Shown: positions 53,152 to 62,437, counted from the stretch's first letter. The stretch is 64,000 bases of DNA from an uncultured Prevotella sp. (GCA_900316565.1 ONDK01000020.1:1-64000), one strand, 5' to 3'. Made by a program: numbers and translations. The notes: generated by a model from the letters alone, not told the origin.

Positions 53152-53304
53152 TCATTAGATGCCGTTATAACTATGATTTGATATTTTTCGGTTTATAGAT
53201 GCGCCCCCTTCAGGAACGTGAATAAGAGAAAAGATTATGTAAAAGTTTTTCAAACTCTCCATATTTGAAAAACACCTTTGTAACATATTGATAGACAATG
53301 AATT

Positions 53305-53366
53305 GTAAATGTGCCCCTTTTACGTTCTATTTTCCGTATACTTTTTTGTAAAAGGGGCACATTTAC
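53305..53366. repeat. 19-bp perfect inverted repeat, GTAAATGTGCCCCTTTTAC
   Basis: GTAAATGTGCCCCTTTTAC at 53305-53323 is the exact reverse complement of 53348-53366. The loop between the arms is the CGTTCTATTTTCCGTATACT segment of the dispersed element. In copy A the corresponding right arm is a self-palindrome instead. Confidence 0.85.
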
Positions 53367-53395
53367 GATGTATTTTCCGTACACTTACAACGCAA
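53323..53395 (+). repeat. 73-bp dispersed intergenic element, copy B
   Basis: Matches 34710-34782 with about three substitutions (T/A and T/G in the middle and T/C near the end) and contains the box TATTTTCCGTAYACTT twice. Confidence 0.85.
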
Positions 53396-53497
53396 CTGTA
53401 GTACACTTGTTTTAGTGTAAGGATATTTCGCATTTTATTGTCGTATGCAGAGGCGCGGTCCACGTTTGTAAACCGCCCGACTTCTACTGCATACGGC

Positions 53498-55435
53498 TTA
53501 CTTCTTCTTCGGTTTCCGGCGTGCCCATCCCTCTTCTGAGAAGTCAGGGATTTCGCCCTTAAGCTTGAAAGGCTGACCTTTCATGAGCGAACGCCAGTCG
53601 CCGGCCCTCTCAGCACTGTTGTCAAATGGAGAAGAACTCTGATCCTTGTACTTCCTTGTGCCGCGGCTCTCACCACCGGTGTAGCCCCTCTTGCCTCCTT
53701 TTCCGCGTGTCCTGCGGTCGTCGCCGCCTGTCTCGGCATCGTTACAGCGCACGCGGCGGCCCTTGTAGACCGTTCCGTCGAGTGCGCGCATCACTTTCTT
53801 AGCGTCTTTGTCAGGTACTTCTATATAACTCTGACGCTGCAGAAGGTCTATGTGTCCGACCTCCTGATGACCACGCATGTGCTTGTTGATGAACTGCATG
53901 ACCTCGCCGGGGTAGAAGCCGTCGGTCTTTCCGAGGTTTATAAACAGACGGGTGTAGCCGGCCTCCGGAGCGGTAACGCCACGGCTGTCGCGGGACGATG
54001 TGCGGCCACGCCTTGTCCGTGCTCCGTCGCCGTCTCTCTTGCTACCGCCGTTGGCGGCTTTCCGTGCCGGCTTCTCTATCACCGGCGCATTCTTATAGTA
54101 TTCGAGGAAGCGGCCGAAGGTAACGGTAATCATCTTCTTGATGATATCCTCCTTGTCGATATACTCGAACTGGCGCTTTATCTCTGTCCAGTAAGGTGCG
54201 ATTTCATCGTCGTCGACATCGGTTTTCATGATGTCGTCCATGGTCTTGAAGAGCTGCTTCTTGCAGATCTCCTCCGGGGTGGGCAGTGTGCCGTCGATGA
54301 ACTCCTTGCCGATGGTCTTCTCTATCTGCCGTATCTTGTATTTCTCGCGGATATGGATAATGCTTATCGATGTCCCTTTCTTACCCGCGCGGCCAGTACG
54401 TCCACTGCGGTGGGTGTAGCTCTCCGTGTCGTCGGGAAGACCGTAGTTGATGACATGTGTCAGATCATCAACATCAAGACCACGTGCCGCCACGTCGGTG
54501 GCGACGAGTAGCTGTGTCAGATGGCTGCGGAACTTCTGCATCGTCAGGTCACGCTGCTGCTGGGAGAGGTCGCCGTGAAGGGCTTCGGCGTTGTAACCGT
54601 CGTGGATGAGCTTGTCGGCAATCTCCTGTGTCTCGCGTTTCGTGCGGCAGAAGATTATAGCGTATATCCTTGGATAATAGTCGACGATGCGCTTCAGGGC
54701 AAGATATTTGTCCTTGGCGTTGACTAAATAATATATGTGGTTGACGTGCTCGGTGCCCTCGTTGCGTGAGCCTACTACTATTTCCTTGTAGTCGTGGAGG
54801 TAGCCTTGCGCCACACGCTCCACGTCCTTGCTCATGGTAGCCGAGAAAAGCAGAGTGTTATGGTCTTCAGGAATGGCAGAGAGGATCTCTGTTATCGACT
54901 CCTGGAAACCCATGTTGAGCATCTCGTCGGCCTCGTCGAGCACTACGTTGTGCACATCCTCGGTCTTGACCTTGCCGCGGTGCATGAGGTCTATGAGTCT
55001 TCCCGGTGTCGCCACGATGATCTGTGCGCCGTGCCTGAGGTTGCGGATCTGCTCCTCTATGCTTGCGCCGCCATAGACGGGTATGACATGCATGTGCGGT
55101 ATGTACTTCGCGAAGGCGTTGATGTCGTCGCAAATCTGCAGACAGAGCTCTCGCGTGGGGCTCAGCACGATAGCCTGCAGCTCCTTCCGCTTGTTGTCCA
55201 CACGCTGCAGGAGTGGAATGCCGAAGGCTGCTGTCTTACCGGTTCCCGTCTGCGCAAGGGCTATGACGTCGTTTCTGTTGCCTAATAGATAGGGGATAAC
55301 TTGTTCTTGTACTGGCATTGGCTGTTCGAAGCCAAGCTCTTCAATGGCCTTTCTGATTGGTTCAGAAACACCTAACTCTTCAAATGTCTTCACTGTTTGT
55401 TTAAATGATTTAAATCCTTGAATACAATGGGACAT
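53498..55435 (-). CDS. DEAD-box RNA helicase with a DbpA-type RNA-binding domain
   Basis: 645 aa. Unwinds RNA in ribosome assembly or RNA decay. Q motif (FEELGVSEPIRKAIEELGFEQPMPVQ), motif I AQTGTGKTAAFG, motif II VVLDEADEMLNMGF, motif III LFSATMS and motif VI HRSGRTGRAGKKG are present. A C-terminal domain follows (RLFINLGKTDGFYPGEVMQFINK...IEVPDKDAKKVMRALDG), a DbpA/CsdA-like fold that binds RNA, and a basic Gly/Arg-rich tail. The conserved part starts at VKTFEELG, so the GTG at 55393 is an alternative start that matches related proteins; the ATG at 55435 adds 14 residues. A -7 box TACCTTTG lies at complement 55520-55527, giving a leader of about 80-120 nt with a small TTGATGC/GCATCAA hairpin. 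Confidence 0.9.
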   Translation of the reverse strand: MSHCIQGFKSFKQTVKTFEELGVSEPIRKAIEELGFEQPMPVQEQVIPYLLGNRNDVIALAQTGTGKTAAFGIPLLQRVDNKRKELQAIVLSPTRELCLQICDDINAFAKYIPHMHVIPVYGGASIEEQIRNLRHGAQIIVATPGRLIDLMHRGKVKTEDVHNVVLDEADEMLNMGFQESITEILSAIPEDHNTLLFSATMSKDVERVAQGYLHDYKEIVVGSRNEGTEHVNHIYYLVNAKDKYLALKRIVDYYPRIYAIIFCRTKRETQEIADKLIHDGYNAEALHGDLSQQQRDLTMQKFRSHLTQLLVATDVAARGLDVDDLTHVINYGLPDDTESYTHRSGRTGRAGKKGTSISIIHIREKYKIRQIEKTIGKEFIDGTLPTPEEICKKQLFKTMDDIMKTDVDDDEIAPYWTEIKRQFEYIDKEDIIKKMITVTFGRFLEYYKNAPVIEKPARKAANGGSKRDGDGARTRRGRTSSRDSRGVTAPEAGYTRLFINLGKTDGFYPGEVMQFINKHMRGHQEVGHIDLLQRQSYIEVPDKDAKKVMRALDGTVYKGRRVRCNDAETGGDDRRTRGKGGKRGYTGGESRGTRKYKDQSSSPFDNSAERAGDWRSLMKGQPFKLKGEIPDFSEEGWARRKPKKK

Positions 55436-55519
55436 AAACCACCAACTCCCAACTGAAAATCCATAACTGCTTGATGCTCATGAAGGCATCAAAGGGTGGC
55501 TGTAATCCCAAAACGGCTG

Positions 55520-55527
55520 CAAAGGTA
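55520..55527 (-). promoter_or_regulatory. -7 element of the DEAD-box helicase gene
   Basis: TACCTTTG on the minus strand. A well-spaced -33 TTTG was not seen. The transcribed leader would hold the hairpin TTGATGC/GCATCAA near 55473-55498, perhaps relevant to cold-induced control, which is only a suggestion. Confidence 0.45.
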
Positions 55528-55603
55528 CATATTATTTTCCAAATAACTGATATTAAGGGGATAAAAAATAGTTTATAAGCAGATACTATAACTCAATTTG
55601 TTT

Positions 55604-56272
55604 CTAAACCTTTGGCGCGTAAAGGTGGTGTTTCTCGATGAAAGCGGCGATTTCCTTCGGCACCAGGTTATGGAAAGGCTGCCCGTCGTGGACCCGACGG
55701 CGTATCTCCGTGCTGCTGATGTCTATGAGCGGCGTGTCGAGAAGCATGACGGTGGAGGGTAGGGTGGCGGCATCGATGGTGTCGCCACGGCGTGGGTAGA
55801 CGGCTATATGGTAGTTTCTTATGATTTCATCGGCGTTCTTCCAACGGTCGAAAGCCTCCCAGTTGTCGCCACCTATAAGCAAGGTAAAAGTACAGTCGGG
55901 GTGCTCTGCGGTGAGATGGCGCAGTGTGCGGTACATGAAAGAAGGCTTGGGAAGATGAAACTCCACGTCGGAGACCTTCAGCCTGCTCTCCCCGTGAAGA
56001 GCTTCCCGTACCATCTCCAACCGTATGTTGTCGTCAAGAATAGTGTCGTTAACTTTAAAAGGGTTCTGGGGCGAAACCACAAACCATACCTCATCGAGCC
56101 CGGCCTGCTCCAAGAACGCCTTGGCCAGTGAGATATGGCCGTTGTGGAGCGGGTTGAATGTCCCACCGTAGATGCCGATGGAGCGTCGGGCATCTACTGT
56201 GGGACTTATGCTGGTGATGGTCTTTAGGCCAGGGTGAGAGCCTGTGGCTGTTGATGGTTTCTGACCGGGCAT
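55604..56272 (-). CDS. nadD: Nicotinate-nucleotide adenylyltransferase
   Basis: 222 aa. Makes nicotinate adenine dinucleotide in NAD synthesis. The nucleotidyltransferase motif IGIYGGTFNPLHNGHISLAK starts at residue 32, so this protein has about 30 extra N-terminal residues; the ATG at 56272 is supported by lying 9 bp after the gmk stop. The SPQNPFKVND segment, LLIGGDNWEAFDRWKNADEI and the ending DISSTEIRRRVHDGQPF are typical. Cotranscribed with gmk. Confidence 0.93.
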   Translation of the reverse strand: MPGQKPSTATGSHPGLKTITSISPTVDARRSIGIYGGTFNPLHNGHISLAKAFLEQAGLDEVWFVVSPQNPFKVNDTILDDNIRLEMVREALHGESRLKVSDVEFHLPKPSFMYRTLRHLTAEHPDCTFTLLIGGDNWEAFDRWKNADEIIRNYHIAVYPRRGDTIDAATLPSTVMLLDTPLIDISSTEIRRRVHDGQPFHNLVPKEIAAFIEKHHLYAPKV

Positions 56273-56281
56273 TACAGTGTT

Positions 56282-56854
56282 CTAAATGAAGTCCTTCACA
56301 AGTTGGTAGGTCTCTTCCTCTGCCTTTTCCAAGTCGTCGTTGATGACGATATGATCGAACTGTGGGGCAAAGGTCATCTCGTAGCTCGCCTTGGCTATGC
56401 GCTTGCTGATGGCCTCGGCACTGTCGGTGCCACGGCCTTCGAGACGCTTCTTGAGCTCATCGATGGACGGCGCCTGAATGAAGATGCTAAGGGCGCGGGA
56501 GCCGTAGAACTTCTTTATATTGCAGCCGCCTTTGACATCGACGTCGAAGACGACATTCTCGCCAAGGGCCGTCTGAGAGTCGACTTGCGACTTCAACGTG
56601 CCATAGAATCTGCCGGGGTATACCTCCTCGTACTCTAAGAACTCGCCGTCGGCAATCTTCTTCCTGAACTCGTCCTCCGACAAAAACAGGTATTCCACAC
56701 CGTTCTTCTCCGTGCCACGCGGGGCACGTGTAGTAGCACTTATCGAGAAGGCGAGGTTCAGCTCCGGATGCTTCTCCATCAAGTATTTCACTATCGTGCT
56801 CTTGCCGGAGCCAGATGGTGCTGAGAATATTATCAATTTGCCTTTTTCTGACAT
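56282..56854 (-). CDS. gmk: Guanylate kinase
   Basis: 190 aa. Phosphorylates GMP to GDP. P-loop APSGSGKSTIVKYLMEKHP, the TTRAPRGTEKNGVEYLFLSEDEF GMP-binding region, EYEEVYPGRFYGTLKSQVD and DVDVKGGCNIKKFYG are all present. Normal length. Upstream gene yicC runs in the same direction 137 bp away. Confidence 0.96.
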   Translation of the reverse strand: MSEKGKLIIFSAPSGSGKSTIVKYLMEKHPELNLAFSISATTRAPRGTEKNGVEYLFLSEDEFRKKIADGEFLEYEEVYPGRFYGTLKSQVDSQTALGENVVFDVDVKGGCNIKKFYGSRALSIFIQAPSIDELKKRLEGRGTDSAEAISKRIAKASYEMTFAPQFDHIVINDDLEKAEEETYQLVKDFI

Positions 56855-56991
56855 AGTATTCTTTGATTTTTCCCTCTGCGGACGGCCATAGGGACCGTAC
56901 CCTGCACTGGATTAATTGGGGCGTGATGGGATTAAATGAGATAGAAAATATTATTGCTTGAAACTTGATGCCTATACCAGAAGAGCGGAGC

Positions 56992-57870
56992 TTACAGTGC
57001 GTTGAGGACCTGCTCCTTTATCTGCTCCAGCTCATCCTTCATCTTGACGACGATGTTCTGCATCTCGGCATTGTTGCTCTTGGAACCGGTGGTGTTTATC
57101 TCACGGCCCATCTCCTGAGCGATGAAACCAAGCTTCTTGCCAACGCCGTGGCCGGTCTCCTTCATCGTTTCACGGAAGTACTTCAGGTGGTTGGCAAGAC
57201 GCTGCTTCTCCTCGCTGATGTCGAGTTTCTCAATGTAGTAGATGAGCTCCTGCTCCAGACGGTTCTTGTCGTATTCCACCTCAGGTATCTGCTCCAGACC
57301 TTTGATAATCTGTTCCTTTATCTTCGGGACGCGCGACTTCTCATACGGCTCTATGCTGTGAAGGAGAGCCTCGATGTTGTCGACCTTCTCATTGAACTTC
57401 TTCTCTAAGGCCGCGCCTTCCTGGGTGCGGAACTCAATGATATGCTTCAGTGCCTCGTCGATGGCCTTCTGCGCGGCTTGCCATTCCTCGTCGTCGAGTT
57501 CCTCAGTGTCGGTCTTCGTCGTAACGTCGGGCATGCGTAGAAGGGTGTAGAACCAGTCCTTAGGCTCAGGGATGCCCGTCTTGGCGGCAATGTCCTTTAT
57601 CTGTCGGTAGTAGTTGTCTATTAGGGCCCCGTTGATAGGTGTGGCGTCGACGGCGGTGTCCTTCTCCACCCAAATGGCAAAGTCGACCTTTCCGCGGATG
57701 AGGGCTTTCGAGATGGTGCGTCGTATCTCCATTTCCTTCTCACGGTAGATGGGTGCGATGCGTGTAGAGAGGTCCAGAGCTTTGCTGTTTAGCGACTTTA
57801 TCTCTACGTTGATTTTCTTTTCTTTATAGGTTACGACGGCTTTTCCGTAACCAGTCATTGACAATACCAT
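56992..57870 (-). CDS. yicC: YicC/YloC-family endoribonuclease
   Basis: 292 aa from 57870 (MVLSMTGYGKAVV); the open frame extends nine codons upstream into the promoter. N-terminal YicC domain (LSMTGYGKAVVTYKEKKINVEIKSLNSKALDLSTRI) and the C-terminal DUF1732 (YIEKLDISEEKQRLANHLKYFRET, KLGFIAQEMGREINTTGSKSNN) are complete. YicC of Escherichia coli and YloC of Bacillus subtilis are reported endoribonucleases; the target here is unknown. The -7 box TACTTTTG lies at complement 57895-57902. Confidence 0.9.
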   Translation of the reverse strand: MVLSMTGYGKAVVTYKEKKINVEIKSLNSKALDLSTRIAPIYREKEMEIRRTISKALIRGKVDFAIWVEKDTAVDATPINGALIDNYYRQIKDIAAKTGIPEPKDWFYTLLRMPDVTTKTDTEELDDEEWQAAQKAIDEALKHIIEFRTQEGAALEKKFNEKVDNIEALLHSIEPYEKSRVPKIKEQIIKGLEQIPEVEYDKNRLEQELIYYIEKLDISEEKQRLANHLKYFRETMKETGHGVGKKLGFIAQEMGREINTTGSKSNNAEMQNIVVKMKDELEQIKEQVLNAL

Positions 57871-57894
57871 AGTTGTTATAGCGTTAAATTTTTG

Positions 57895-57932
57895 CAAAAG
57901 TACGAAAAAACGGGGAAAAAGCAGTAAATTTG
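57895..57932. promoter_or_regulatory. Divergent -7 boxes of yicC and tsaB
   Basis: TACTTTTG on the minus strand (57895-57902) and TAAATTTG on the plus strand (57925-57932) point away from each other, each fitting TAnnTTTG, 25-27 bp from the respective start codons. Confidence 0.6.
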
Positions 57933-57958
57933 CATTCTTATTTAGAACATATTAAATT

Positions 57959-58651
57959 ATGTCTTGTATTTTAAATATTGAAACAAGCACCTCAGTGTGC
58001 TCAGTTGCGGTCAGCAACGACGCTGAATGTGTCTTCAACAAGGAAGACCACAGCGGTCCTAATCATGCAGTAAAGCTTGGCGTCTTCATCGATGAAGCCC
58101 TGTCGTTCATCGACAATCATGCCATTCCTCTCGACTATGTAGCCGTCAGCAGCGGTCCTGGCTCATACACCGGCCTGCGCATCGGCGTCTCCATGGCAAA
58201 GGGTATCTGTTACGGACGCGGTGTGAAGCTGCTTAGCGTGCCGACGCTGGAGCTTCTCTGTGTCCCCGTGCTGTTGCATCATGAGGAGATAGAAGACAAC
58301 GCGCTCATCGTTCCTATGCTCGACGCACGAAGGATGGAGGTCTATGCGGAGGTCTTTGACCGTGCCCTGCGTCCGGTGCGCGGCATCCATTCTGATATTG
58401 TCGACGAGAACACATACAAGGAGTACCTAGACAAAGGTCCGGTATACTTCTTCGGCAATGGCGCGGCAAAGTGCATGAAGACCATCAACCATCCTAACGC
58501 GCATCTCATCGAGGACATAGAGCCGCTGGCAAAGAATATGTATCCGCTGGCGGCAAAGCATGTGGCACAGGAGAAGTTTGAGGATGTGGCATATTTTGTG
58601 CCGTTCTACCTCAAGGATTTCGTCGCGAAGAAGCCGAAGAAGCTGCTGTAG
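57959..58651 (+). CDS. tsaB: tRNA threonylcarbamoyladenosine modification subunit TsaB
   Basis: 230 aa. A degenerate ASKHA-fold partner of TsaD and TsaE in making t6A37 of tRNA. Typical segments are ILNIETSTSVCSVAVSND, SGPNHAVKLGVFIDEAL, YVAVSSGPGSYTGLRIGVSMAKGICYG and a C-terminal KDFVAKKPKKLL. Normal length, its own promoter. Confidence 0.93.
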   Translation: MSCILNIETSTSVCSVAVSNDAECVFNKEDHSGPNHAVKLGVFIDEALSFIDNHAIPLDYVAVSSGPGSYTGLRIGVSMAKGICYGRGVKLLSVPTLELLCVPVLLHHEEIEDNALIVPMLDARRMEVYAEVFDRALRPVRGIHSDIVDENTYKEYLDKGPVYFFGNGAAKCMKTINHPNAHLIEDIEPLAKNMYPLAAKHVAQEKFEDVAYFVPFYLKDFVAKKPKKLL

Positions 58652-58807
58652 GCGGTGGATACCTTTCTTTTATGGGTGGAAGACCGGCCCTTAGTGGCGG
58701 AATATTTTACGAGAAAAGTTAAGAATAAAAATAAAAAACCGGCGTTATTGCCATTAATCATTCTCCCTTTGTCACCCTTCTGACGGGCGACGGGAGGACT
58801 TCTAAGT

Positions 58808-59404
58808 ATGAATATAAAAGGATTAGACTATAACACGCAACGCGAAAAGCTGAAACTTCCCGAGTATGGAAGGGAGGTCCAGAATATGGTCGATTACTGC
58901 CTGACGCTCACCGACCGTCAGGAACGGCAGCGCTGTGCCGAGACCATCGTCTCTGTCATGGACCTGATGACGGCAAAGAACCGGCAGAATGCTGACCATG
59001 AGCAGAAGCTCTGGGACCATCTGGCTATCATGGCTGACTTCAAACTCGACATTGATTACCCGTTCGACGTGGCTCAGGCTCATCAGATTACTGAGAAGCC
59101 GAAGCCCATGGACTATCCAATGACGAGGATACCGGTGCGCCATTACGGTAAACTTATGTTTGAGCTGTTCGACCAGCTGAAGACGATGGCACCGGGAAAG
59201 GAACGCGACATGCTCGTACAGTATACCGCTAATCAGATGAAACGCGACCTCGTTATGTGGAGTCATGGCAGCAGCGATGACGAAAAGGTCGCCGATGATC
59301 TGGCTCGCTATACCGACGGGAAGATACAACTCGACTTGAGCACGTTTAAGTTTGAGAAGATAAACATGCGGGAGGTGAAGGAAAACCGCAAGAAAAAGAA
59401 ATAG
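58808..59404 (+). CDS. DUF4290-family protein
   Basis: 198 aa, helical, soluble, with a basic C-terminus (MREVKENRKKKK). Matches the Bacteroidetes-specific DUF4290 family: LDYNTQREKLKLPEYGREVQNMVDYCL, KLWDHLAIMADFKLDIDYPFD, RHYGKLMFEL. The function is unknown. It lies 3 bp before murA and in Bacteroidetes habitually precedes murA and rimM, suggesting coregulation with envelope and ribosome genes. Confidence 0.88.
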   Translation: MNIKGLDYNTQREKLKLPEYGREVQNMVDYCLTLTDRQERQRCAETIVSVMDLMTAKNRQNADHEQKLWDHLAIMADFKLDIDYPFDVAQAHQITEKPKPMDYPMTRIPVRHYGKLMFELFDQLKTMAPGKERDMLVQYTANQMKRDLVMWSHGSSDDEKVADDLARYTDGKIQLDLSTFKFEKINMREVKENRKKKK

Positions 59405-59407
59405 CTT

Positions 59408-60715
59408 ATGGAATCATTCATCATTGAAGGCGGACACCGTCTGCATGGAACCATTACTCCGCAGGGTGCCAAGAATGAGGCACTGGAGGTTATCAGTGCC
59501 ACACTGCTCACCGATGAGGAGGTTACCATTCATAATATTCCTAATATCCTGGATGTCAACAATCTCATAGGTCTGTTGAAGGAAGTCGGCGTCAAGGTTA
59601 AGAAGCTGGCGCCTAACGACTATTCCTTCCAGTCGGACCAGCTGCGCCTCGACTATCTCAGGAGTGGTGAGTTTGTAAAGAAGTGCGCCTCCCTCCGTGG
59701 AAGCGTGCTGATGATTGGTCCTCTGCTCGGACGTTTCCATAAGGCTACGGTGTCAAAACCGGGTGGCGACAAGATTGGGCGTCGTCGTCTGGATACCCAT
59801 TTCCTGGGCTTCCATAAGCTTGGTGCGGAGTTTGTGTATAATGAGGAACGTGATGTCTACGATATAAAGGCCAACGAGTTGAAGGGTACTTACATGCTCC
59901 TCGACGAGGCTTCCGTAACGGGAACGGCGAACATCATCATGGCTGCCGTGCTCGCTAAGGGCAAGACGACCATATACAATGCGGCTTGTGAGCCTTACAT
60001 ACAGCAGCTATGCCGCATGCTCAACGCCATGGGAGCCAAGATAAGCGGCATAGCCAGCAACCTGCTGACCATCGAGGGCGTGGAGAGTCTGCATGCGGCG
60101 GAACACACCATCCTGCCTGATATGATTGAGGTGGGCTCCTTCATCGGCATGGGGGCTATGGTCGGCGACGGCATAATCATTAAGGATGCGTCGGTGGAGA
60201 ACCTCGGCATTATCCCGGATGCTTTCCGACGCCTCGGAATAAAGCTCGAGATAGAGGGCGATGACATCATCGTACCGAAGCAGAAGCACTACGAGATAGA
60301 GTCGTTTATTGACGGAACGATAATGACAATCAGTGATGCTCCATGGCCGGGACTGACCCCTGACCTCATCAGCGTGCTCCTTGTCGTTGCAACACAGGCT
60401 CGTGGCAGCGTACTCTTCCATCAGAAGATGTTCGAGAGCAGGCTGTTCTTCGTCGACAAGCTTATCGATATGGGAGCGCAGATAATCCTTTGCGACCCTC
60501 ACCGTGCCGTTGTCGTCGGCCATGACCACCGCCGTAAGCTGCGTGCACAGCGTATGTCGAGTCCTGATATCCGCGCAGGTATCGCCCTGCTTATCGCGGC
60601 GATGAGCGCGAAAGGTACGAGCCGCATAGAGAATATCGCGCAGATAGACCGCGGATACGAGAATATCGAGAACCGTCTTAATGCCCTTGGTGCCAACATT
60701 ATACGTGTGTCATGA
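59408..60715 (+). CDS. murA: UDP-N-acetylglucosamine 1-carboxyvinyltransferase with Asp in place of active-site Cys
   Basis: 435 aa. First committed step of peptidoglycan synthesis, joining phosphoenolpyruvate to UDP-GlcNAc. Conserved GAKNEAL (Lys22, Asn23), RGSVLMIGPLLGRF, and EVGSFIGMGAMVGDG are visible. The loop that holds Cys115 in Escherichia coli MurA (PGGCTIG) reads SKPGGDKIGRRRLD here, with Asp121. A Cys-to-Asp change at this site is known to make MurA insensitive to fosfomycin while active. It overlaps rimM by 4 bp (ATGA). Confidence 0.95.
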   Translation: MESFIIEGGHRLHGTITPQGAKNEALEVISATLLTDEEVTIHNIPNILDVNNLIGLLKEVGVKVKKLAPNDYSFQSDQLRLDYLRSGEFVKKCASLRGSVLMIGPLLGRFHKATVSKPGGDKIGRRRLDTHFLGFHKLGAEFVYNEERDVYDIKANELKGTYMLLDEASVTGTANIIMAAVLAKGKTTIYNAACEPYIQQLCRMLNAMGAKISGIASNLLTIEGVESLHAAEHTILPDMIEVGSFIGMGAMVGDGIIIKDASVENLGIIPDAFRRLGIKLEIEGDDIIVPKQKHYEIESFIDGTIMTISDAPWPGLTPDLISVLLVVATQARGSVLFHQKMFESRLFFVDKLIDMGAQIILCDPHRAVVVGHDHRRKLRAQRMSSPDIRAGIALLIAAMSAKGTSRIENIAQIDRGYENIENRLNALGANIIRVS

Positions 60716-61227
60716 ATGAGGATGTCTATCAGATAGGGAAGATAGGAAAGGCCCATGGCGTGAAAGGGGAGGTGCAGATGCAGTTCACCGATGACGTCTT
60801 CGACCGTACCGATGCCGACTTCGTCTTCCTGAAGGTCGACGGTCTGCTCGTGCCGTTCTTTTTTGAGGAATATCGCTTCCGCAGTGACGATATGGCCTTG
60901 GTGAAGTTCGAGGATATAGATACGGCGGAACGTGCGCGCGAGCTGACGGGATGTGAAGTCTTCTTCCCAAGGGAGAAGGCCGACAGTGATGAGGCTAACA
61001 TCTCATGGGCTGAGATTATCGGTTACACTGTGGTGAACTCTGCAGACGGGAAAGCCGTGGGAACCATCAGCGCCGTCGACGATACCACCATCAACGTGCT
61101 GCTCTCGGTGGCCGACAGTAATGGCGATGAACATCTCATTCCCATCAGCGAGGACCTGATGGCCGGCATGGACAAGAAGGAAAGGACAATAACACTCAAT
61201 ATTCCCGACGGTCTGCTGGAACTGTAA
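60712..61227 (+). CDS. rimM: 16S rRNA-processing protein RimM
   Basis: 171 aa. Binds ribosomal protein S19 and helps 30S maturation. N-terminal RimM domain (YQIGKIGKAHGVKGEVQMQF) and a PRC-barrel-type C-terminal domain (AEIIGYTVVNSADGKAVGTI, HLIPISEDLMAGMDKKERTITL) are both complete. Translationally coupled to murA through a 4-bp overlap. Confidence 0.95.
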   Translation: MNEDVYQIGKIGKAHGVKGEVQMQFTDDVFDRTDADFVFLKVDGLLVPFFFEEYRFRSDDMALVKFEDIDTAERARELTGCEVFFPREKADSDEANISWAEIIGYTVVNSADGKAVGTISAVDDTTINVLLSVADSNGDEHLIPISEDLMAGMDKKERTITLNIPDGLLEL

Positions 61228-61285
61228 CAATTCGGTTTATAATACAAACTCTTCCCTTCCGGGAAGGCGTGGAGAGAAAAAAGAC

Positions 61286-62437
61286 ATGAAACAAATATGC
61301 ATTCTCGGTTCTACCGGGAGTATAGGCACACAGGGACTGGACGTTATATCCCAGCATCCCGACCTCTATGAGGCTTACGCCCTGACGGCAAACAACCACT
61401 GGCAGCTGCTTGCTGAGCAGGCGAAGAAGTTCCATCCTGCCGCCGTCGTCATCGCCAATGAGGACCATTACAAGGAACTTACCGGGGCCCTGAGCGACGA
61501 GCCCGACATAAAGGTCTATGCCGGACGTGAGGCTTTGAACGAGATAGTGGAGGCCGGACCGATAGATATGGTTCTGACGGCAATGGTTGGCTTTGCCGGT
61601 CTTGCTCCGACGATACATGCCATTAAAGCACATAAGACGATATGCCTTGCCAATAAGGAGACGCTCGTCGTGGCGGGAGAACTCATCTGCCGCCTTGCCG
61701 GTGAGTACCATGCGCCAATCCTCCCTGTCGACTCGGAACATTCAGCAATCTTCCAGAGCCTTGTCGGCGAGGACGGGAACGAGATTGAGAAGATCCTCCT
61801 CACCTGCTCCGGCGGACCATTCCGTACCTACACCCATGAGCAGCTCAAGAATGTAACAGCTGCCGACGCGTTGAAGCATCCTACATGGGAGATGGGAGCG
61901 AAGATAACCATCGACTCGGCGTCGCTGATGAACAAAGGCTTTGAGGTGATGGAAGCACGGTGGCTCTTCGGAGTGCCCGCTGAGAAGATACAGGTGCTCA
62001 TCCATCCGCAGAGTATCCTCCACAGTGCCGTTCAGTTTGCTGACGGTGCGGTGAAAGGACAGCTCGGCGTGCCCGACATGCGCCTGCCGATACAGTATGC
62101 TTTCTCGTTCCCTCAGCGTCTGCATCTCAACGGTGACCGTCTCGACTTGTTCAAACAGCCGCTGGAGTTCTTTGAGCCAGATGTGGAGAAGTTCAAGTGT
62201 CTCGCCATGGCTTACGAGGCGATACACAAGGGCGGAAACATGCCGTGCATCGTCAATGCGGCCAATGAGGTGGTGAACGCCGCCTTCCGCCGTGGAGAAT
62301 GCTCGTTCCTCGACATGGGCGACATAATAGAGAAAACGATGCAGAAGGCTACCTTCGATGCCAGCCCCGACTATGACGTGTACATCAGGACGGATGCTGA
62401 GGCTCGCAAGATAGCCGCCTCCTTCCTTAAGAAATAG
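61286..62437 (+). CDS. dxr: 1-Deoxy-D-xylulose 5-phosphate reductoisomerase
   Basis: 383 aa. Converts DXP to MEP in the non-mevalonate isoprenoid pathway. NADPH motif ILGSTGSIGTQGLDVI, the catalytic metal-binding segment PVDSEHSAIFQ (Asp, Glu), CSGGPFR, TWEMGAKITIDSASLMNKGFEVMEA and HPQSILHSAVQFADG are all present. It lies 58 bp after rimM. Confidence 0.96.
   Translation: MKQICILGSTGSIGTQGLDVISQHPDLYEAYALTANNHWQLLAEQAKKFHPAAVVIANEDHYKELTGALSDEPDIKVYAGREALNEIVEAGPIDMVLTAMVGFAGLAPTIHAIKAHKTICLANKETLVVAGELICRLAGEYHAPILPVDSEHSAIFQSLVGEDGNEIEKILLTCSGGPFRTYTHEQLKNVTAADALKHPTWEMGAKITIDSASLMNKGFEVMEARWLFGVPAEKIQVLIHPQSILHSAVQFADGAVKGQLGVPDMRLPIQYAFSFPQRLHLNGDRLDLFKQPLEFFEPDVEKFKCLAMAYEAIHKGGNMPCIVNAANEVVNAAFRRGECSFLDMGDIIEKTMQKATFDASPDYDVYIRTDAEARKIAASFLKK

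Larger units (their letters stand above)
53152..53497. other. 346-bp intergenic region with a shared repeat element, no gene
   Basis: It holds a 19-bp perfect inverted repeat (53305-53323 and 53348-53366) overlapping copy B of the 73-bp dispersed element (53323-53395). It lies between convergent genes, so one function may be transcription termination, although no T-run follows the hairpin closely. Confidence 0.65.
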
